Made by a program: the position numbers and the translations under genes | Notes under the pieces: model-generated | Databases searched by the model: none | Told to the model about the DNA's origin: nothing | What the model saw: only the letters and a program-made list of their open reading frames with translations | From: Corylus avellana | Taxonomy: Eukaryota; Streptophyta; Magnoliopsida; Fagales; Betulaceae | DNA length: 64,000 nt | Assembly (NCBI RefSeq): GCF_901000735.1 | Contig: NC_081541.1 | Location: 40,455,021 to 40,519,020 of the forward strand | Reading direction: 5' to 3' | Shown: piece after piece, positions 59,162-64,000 of the stretch | Numbering within the stretch: position 1 is the stretch's first letter | How the letters are laid out: each line of letters opens with the position of its first letter

Positions 59162-61351
59162 ATGGCTGGTTCGAGAAGGTGGTCGGTGGAGTCCAAGGAG
59201 TTTAAGGTGTTGATTAAGGTAGGAGCGTCAGGGGTGAGGATTTTTGAGAGGAGTAAAAGGATCAATAGGTCCATTTTCATGAAGAAGGATGAGCTAGCTT
59301 GGATGGTGCGAATAGTGGAGGATTTGGTAGCAGTGGATAACTCAGAAGTCTTTTGGGATCAATCCAGAGCTGGGTATCCTAGAATAATCGCTCAGAAATG
59401 CGCTAATAGGCGTGGATGTTTTCTGACGGTGGAGGAATTTCATGATAGAAGGTGTGGCTTAATCATCATTCCAGAAGGACGTTGTGGGATAGGGTGGGAA
59501 CGATTCGTCGAGGAAATGCGAGTGGCAAACTCTTCTCTCCATGAGCATCGAGTGTTCAGGGAAGATAAGAGAGATAAGGAGGTTAAGGAACGGAGGAGTT
59601 ATGCGGAGACATTGAGGCTATCATTGAAGCCAACCGAAGAGTGTTGCAATTCCTTCCAAGAACCGTTTGTCAAGGTGCAAAGGTGCCCGAAAGGTGCCTC
59701 TAGTTATATGGAACAGCAGACCCATGAGTATGGCAAGAAAGCATTGGTTCCGACGACGACCCATGCATCGGTGAGGGCTCACGGTGGTTCTAACGAAGAT
59801 TTTTTGTCCGGCGAGGTCTGTCCAAGCACCTGTAGAGGATGGTATACAAGTTTGAAGGATGGAGGTCGCACGGGGGTTTCGTTTAGAGCTCCGGCGAGTA
59901 GTCTCCAAACGCCGGCGATGTCGCATGCTTCAATGGCAGTTTCTGAACACATGACGGGAAGGGGGGGTAAGGGGCACCATGCTGGGCAGACCTACTCTGA
60001 GGTAAGTCTCGAGCTCCTCAAAGTCAGGGAGTCGTTGAGACGTCTGAAATGGGAGTGTGACGTGGGGCTGATAAAGATAGACATGGTGATCAAGCAAATG
60101 GAGGTTAGTGGGCTTGGGCAGGGAGATAAGGAATCAGCTTGTCAGAGGAAATCAGTACCGAATGGGAAGGAGAAGTTTGGGCTGGAAGGAAAAGTCACAA
60201 AGCCCAATAGATAGCTGAAGGTGAAGAAGAGAGCGGTTTTTAAGCCTAAAGGAGTGTTGGGCTCAGGCGTGGGCTTTAATAGCCCAGGGCATGCTGGACC
60301 AATAGGAGCAAAATATTCAGAAGAGGTGGCTCCGACGGAGGAGACTGAGAAAGTTTCGAATGGCTTGCGACCATACATGGCTAGGTCGGCAAGCCCATCG
60401 TTTGTGGCCACAAGGGTCTTATCTGTGGGAGGGGGGGTTGGGTCAGCGGCAAGAGGAGCACCCAAGGTGGTTATCAGCACACCTACATGGGGCTTTGATG
60501 GGTCTCTGGCCAGAGAGAAGCCCAACAACAAGCATCCTCTAAGTTCGGCGATCGAGGCACAGCCCACCGGCAAGGGCAAAGCTCTGTTGACTTATAGGAG
60601 GAGGAAGTTTGGGCCGCAGAGGTGGGACGCTGCACTGGTGGGTTCGTTAGAAGCTTCTTCTTCGGCTTGTGGGCAGGTGAAAGGGATTCTCGGGTCGAAG
60701 CCGGAATCTACTCAGAGGGTGCCGGAGATGCAATCTTTGCCGGAGAATCCTCAGAGTTCACCGGAGTGCCGAATGGAGACTGGCGATGCTAGTGAGGGTT
60801 CGCCGGAGTGCCCTGTGGAGACCGGCGATGCTGGTGAGGACATGGGCTCCGCCACAGATCAGGTTATGTTGGAGTTTTCCTCTCGTTGGAATTATGGGAT
60901 GGCTGTAGGGGGCTGTTCGCAGAAGGTCTGTCGGGGGGAGGCAATGAGTCTAGTTCAGTCGCTTCATGTTGGACAGGAAGGAGTTGAACGTTTGCCGTCG
61001 ATGGAGCTCATTGGGTCTGGGTCAGGTATGGACGAGAACAGCATCTCAGCAACAATTGGGTTGGAGGATTTAGGGCCAGAGAAGATTTCTTCCAGCTAGG
61101 TAGTTGAAAGTTGCCTCAATTTTTGTCCTAAAATTGGTGTATCTGATAAGGGGAAGAAGGAGGAGTTGGCGGCTTTGTTCAATTCTATTGAAGCTTCCAG
61201 GATGCAGTTTGATTCTGATTTGGGAGGCATTTCTGCCTATGTTCCTGCTCCCAAAGGATTTAAGGAGCTTAAGGAGTCCGATTGTGCTCGTTTTTTTGAC
61301 AAGGGCCAGACGATATTTGTGCAAGGTAGGGATCGAATTGGTGGATCATGA
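59162..61351 (+). pseudogene. LINE ORF1, two in-frame stops
   Basis: One frame runs from MAGSRRWSVESKEF at 59162 to TGA at 61349-61351, interrupted by TAG at 60212-60214 and at 61097-61099. The N-terminal third resembles the globular segment of plant LINE ORF1 (VESKEFKVL, GCFLTVEEF, IIIPEGRCGIGWERF). The middle and end are low-complexity with two adjacent repeats of SPEC..ETGDA (about 60760-60840). ORF1 proteins bind element RNA. An in-frame upstream ATG at 59138 exists. Confidence 0.85.
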
Positions 61352-64000
61352 AGCTTAACATCGTAGCATAGAATGTGAGAGGGTTGAATGCCCTCAAAAA
61401 AAGGTTGCGTATTAGGGGTTTCTTAAAAGAGTGGAAAGCAGATATAGTGTGTTTGATTGAGACTAAGATGGAGGCTATTTCCCGTGAGGTGGTCCATAGT
61501 CTTTGGGGTGGTCAACATGTGGGGTGGAAGTATAAAGGTTCTAATGGTTTGTCGGGGGGGATGTTACTGATATGGGATAGGAGGGTGGTGGAGTGTAAGG
61601 AGGAGTGTGTGGGGCATTTCACCCTGGCGTGCTCTTTTAAAAATGTGGAGGACAACTGGGTATGGGCGTTTGGGGGGGTGTATGGTCCGAATGAGGATGT
61701 GGAGAGGAGGGCCCTTTGGGAAGAGCTGGCTGGTTTGATGAATGTGTAGGAGGTCCCTTGGTGTTTTGGTGAGGATTTTAATATTGTCTGGTTCCCTAGT
61801 GAGCGCTCTAGTGTTTCTTATTACTCTTCTGGCATGATGGATTTCTCAGACTTCATTTCAGAAAACAATTTGGTGGACATTCCGATGATGGGGGGACAAT
61901 TTACTTGGTCTAATAATCAAGAAAATGAGATTTGGTCTAGAATTGACCGGTTCTTGCTATCCTCGGATTGGGAAGATCACTACCCAACAGTGTCACAAAG
62001 AAGACTTCAACGCCTGTTCTCCGATCATTTCCCTATATTACTGGACTGTGGGGCTCTTTGCGGAGGTAATAAGTACTTTAAATTTGAAAACATGTGGCTT
62101 AAAGCCGAAGGTTTTGTTGACAAGGTTAGTTCTTGGTAGGGGTCTTATTCGTTTGAGGGTTTACCTAGTTTTGTGTTAGCTAATAAATTGAAATTCCTCA
62201 AATTGGATTTGAAAAAGTGGAATGAGGAGGTGTTTGGTGATATTGGGAAGAAAAAGAAGGAGTTGATGGGAGGTATTCAGGAGCTGGATGAGTTGGCAGA
62301 GTCGAGAGGTTAAGATCGGGAGGAAAAGATTCGAAAGGCAGATATGTTGAAAGTTTTGGAGTATACCTTATTGTGTGAAGAAATTCATTGGCGCCAGAAA
62401 TCGAGAGCTTAGTGGCTCAAGGAGGGGGACCGAAATACTCGTTTTTTTCACAAGATGGCTAATTCTCATCGCAGGTACAATCGTATGGAAGTGCTTCGTA
62501 TTAATGGCGTCTTATCCGATGATCCAGTTGAGGTAAAAGATCACATTGTGCAGTATTATCAAAGCTTATACTCGGAACAAAGCTCATGGCGGCCTAGAAT
62601 GGATAACCAGCCTTTTTTGTCTATTGATGAGGAGGATAATAGGTGGTTAGAAAGAGATTTTGAGGAAAAGGAGGTATGGGAGGTGGTAAAAGACATGGAT
62701 GGTGATAAGGCACCAAGTCCAGATGGCTTCTCCATGGCTTTTTTTCAAGCTTGTTGGGATGTAATTAAACATGATGTTATGGCGGTTTTTGATGAGTTCC
62801 ATCGTAGACGTCTATTGGTGAAAAGCTTTAATGCAACTTTTATTTCCTTGATACCAAAAAAGGCGGATGCGGTGGAGATGAAGGACTTTCGGCCCATTAG
62901 CTTGGTGGGAGGGGTGTACAAAATTGTTTCTAAGGTTCTTGCCAATAGGATGAGAACTGTTTTGGGTAAGGTCATATCCTACTCTCAAAATGCTTTGATC
63001 GGTAGTCGTCAAATCCTAGATTCGGTTCTTATTGCAAACGAATGTGTGGATAGCCGCATGAAATCAGGGGTGCCAGGTGTTCTTTGTAAATTGGACCTGG
63101 AAAAGGCTTATGACCATGTAAATGGGGACTTTGTTTTGTATGTGCTGCATAGGTGCGGTTTTGGTGAGAGGTTGAGGGCTTAGATAGAGTGGTGTATTAC
63201 GTCGGTAAGATTTTCCATTCTTGTGAATGGTTCTCCGGAAGGTTTCTTTAACAGTTCGAGGGGAATTCGGCAAGGGGATCCTCTCTCTCCGTTACTTTTT
63301 GAGCTTGTTATGGAGGCCTAGAGTAAGATGGTGAATGCGACGGTTGACCAAGGCCTTTTGACTGGTTTCTTGGTGGGAGATAGGGTCTTCTCAGAGTTGG
63401 TGGTTTCTCACTCTTTATTTGCTGATGATGCTCTGATTTTTTGTGAAGCTTCTCTCGAGCAAATCCGGTATGTGCATCTCATTCTCTTATGTTTTGAAGT
63501 TGTTTCGAGTTTGAGAGTTAATCTTGGAAAGTCAAAAATTGTGGCTATTGGAGAGGTGGAGAACATTGGGGTTTTAGCTAATATCCTTGGGTGTAGTGTT
63601 GCCGATTTGCCTATGAAGTATTTGGGTCGCCCTCTTGGGGCGCCGTATAAGGATACGGTTATGTGGAATGATGTGATCGAAAAGATGGAGCGTCAAATGG
63701 CAGGTTGGAAGAGAATGTACCTCTCTAAAGGAGGCCGTTTAACTCTCATTAAGAGTACGTTGACTAATATCCCGACTTACTTTTTGTCTCTGTTTCCGAT
63801 TCCTATGTGTAGCTAAAAGGCTTGAGAAAGTCCAAAGAGATTTCTTGTGGGGAGGGATGGGAGATGAGCCTAAGTTGCATCTTGTAAATTGGAACCCAGT
63901 CTGTCGTCCCTTGCACTACGATGGTCTTGGCATTCGAAAGTTGCATCAGTTTAATCAAGCTCTCTTGGGGAAATGACTTTGGAGATATGCGAATGAGAGT
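61348..64000 (+). pseudogene. LINE ORF2, endonuclease and reverse transcriptase, decayed
   Basis: Starts at ATG 61348 overlapping the ORF1 stop (ATGA). Apurinic-type endonuclease motifs in order: [43 protein letters not shown]. The reverse transcriptase follows: [56 protein letters not shown]. All in one frame but with in-frame stops at about 61369, 61747, 62137, 62311, 62410, 63181 and 63319, and a frameshift near 63805. After that the continuation ([21 protein letters not shown]) is in another frame. In GGDFN the second Gly is Glu. The element cannot encode an active enzyme. Confidence 0.93.

Larger units (their letters stand above)
59162..64000 (+). mobile_element. L1-type non-LTR retrotransposon (LINE), truncated by the window edge
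   Basis: Two consecutive reading frames, ORF1 then ORF2 (endonuclease plus reverse transcriptase), in the order and spacing of plant L1 elements. It lies antisense to NOT1. Full-length structure up to the reverse transcriptase suggests an insertion without 5' truncation. No target-site duplication can be tested because the 3' end is outside the window. Confidence 0.93.

Noticed and set aside
60142..60579. Minus-strand 145-codon frame inside the LINE
   Set aside because: It is opposite ORF1 of the LINE, with no independent support.
1..64000. CRISPR arrays, bacterial operons, riboswitches, replication origins
   Set aside because: The window is plant nuclear DNA. The tandem arrays have no spacer structure and no prokaryotic signals are present.

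Overview
The window is nuclear DNA of a flowering plant, most likely a woody eudicot. Genes are intron-rich with GT-AG junctions, noncoding DNA is strongly AT-rich, and all five host genes are plant housekeeping or regulatory families. Transposon remains fill much of the rest. Three runs of N (20, 100 and 20 bases) show it is scaffolded draft assembly. Five host genes could be built exon by exon with reading frame kept across every junction used: a PIF8/UNE10-type bHLH factor (minus, 12801-17698), an F-box/leucine-rich-repeat protein (plus, 31385-35559), the SEC61 beta subunit (plus, 39561-39809), a remorin-like protein (plus, 41722-44662), and the C-terminal ~973 residues of NOT1, scaffold of the CCR4-NOT deadenylase (minus, 46579-58642, continuing beyond the right edge).

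Layout. 1-12.6 kb holds no convincing gene; it carries foldback elements, tandem repeats and one short gap. 12.8-17.7 kb is the PIF8/UNE10 gene, with repeat copies packed into its fourth intron. 17.9-31.2 kb is a repeat-rich gene desert with SINEs, a large Mutator-like inverted-repeat element, a miniature LTR retrotransposon (TRIM) and a decayed Ty3/gypsy integrase. 31.2-46.5 kb holds three genes separated by foldback elements and a satellite-like array. 46.5-58.6 kb is NOT1, whose largest intron (about 4.4 kb) has taken in two LINE fragments. From 59.16 kb to the right edge lies an antisense, decayed full-length-type LINE, probably in the next NOT1 intron.

The host genes are unrelated in function (light signalling, ubiquitin ligase adaptor, ER translocon, membrane scaffold, mRNA decay) and there is no operon-like organisation. 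The strongest non-gene signal is the density of small inverted-repeat elements that I could delimit by target-site duplications of about 9 bp, the hallmark of Mutator-superfamily transposition. At least seven distinct insertions fit, four with perfect duplications. I did not find a convincing new protein system; the novelty lies in the layered transposon history and in a few gene-structure oddities.
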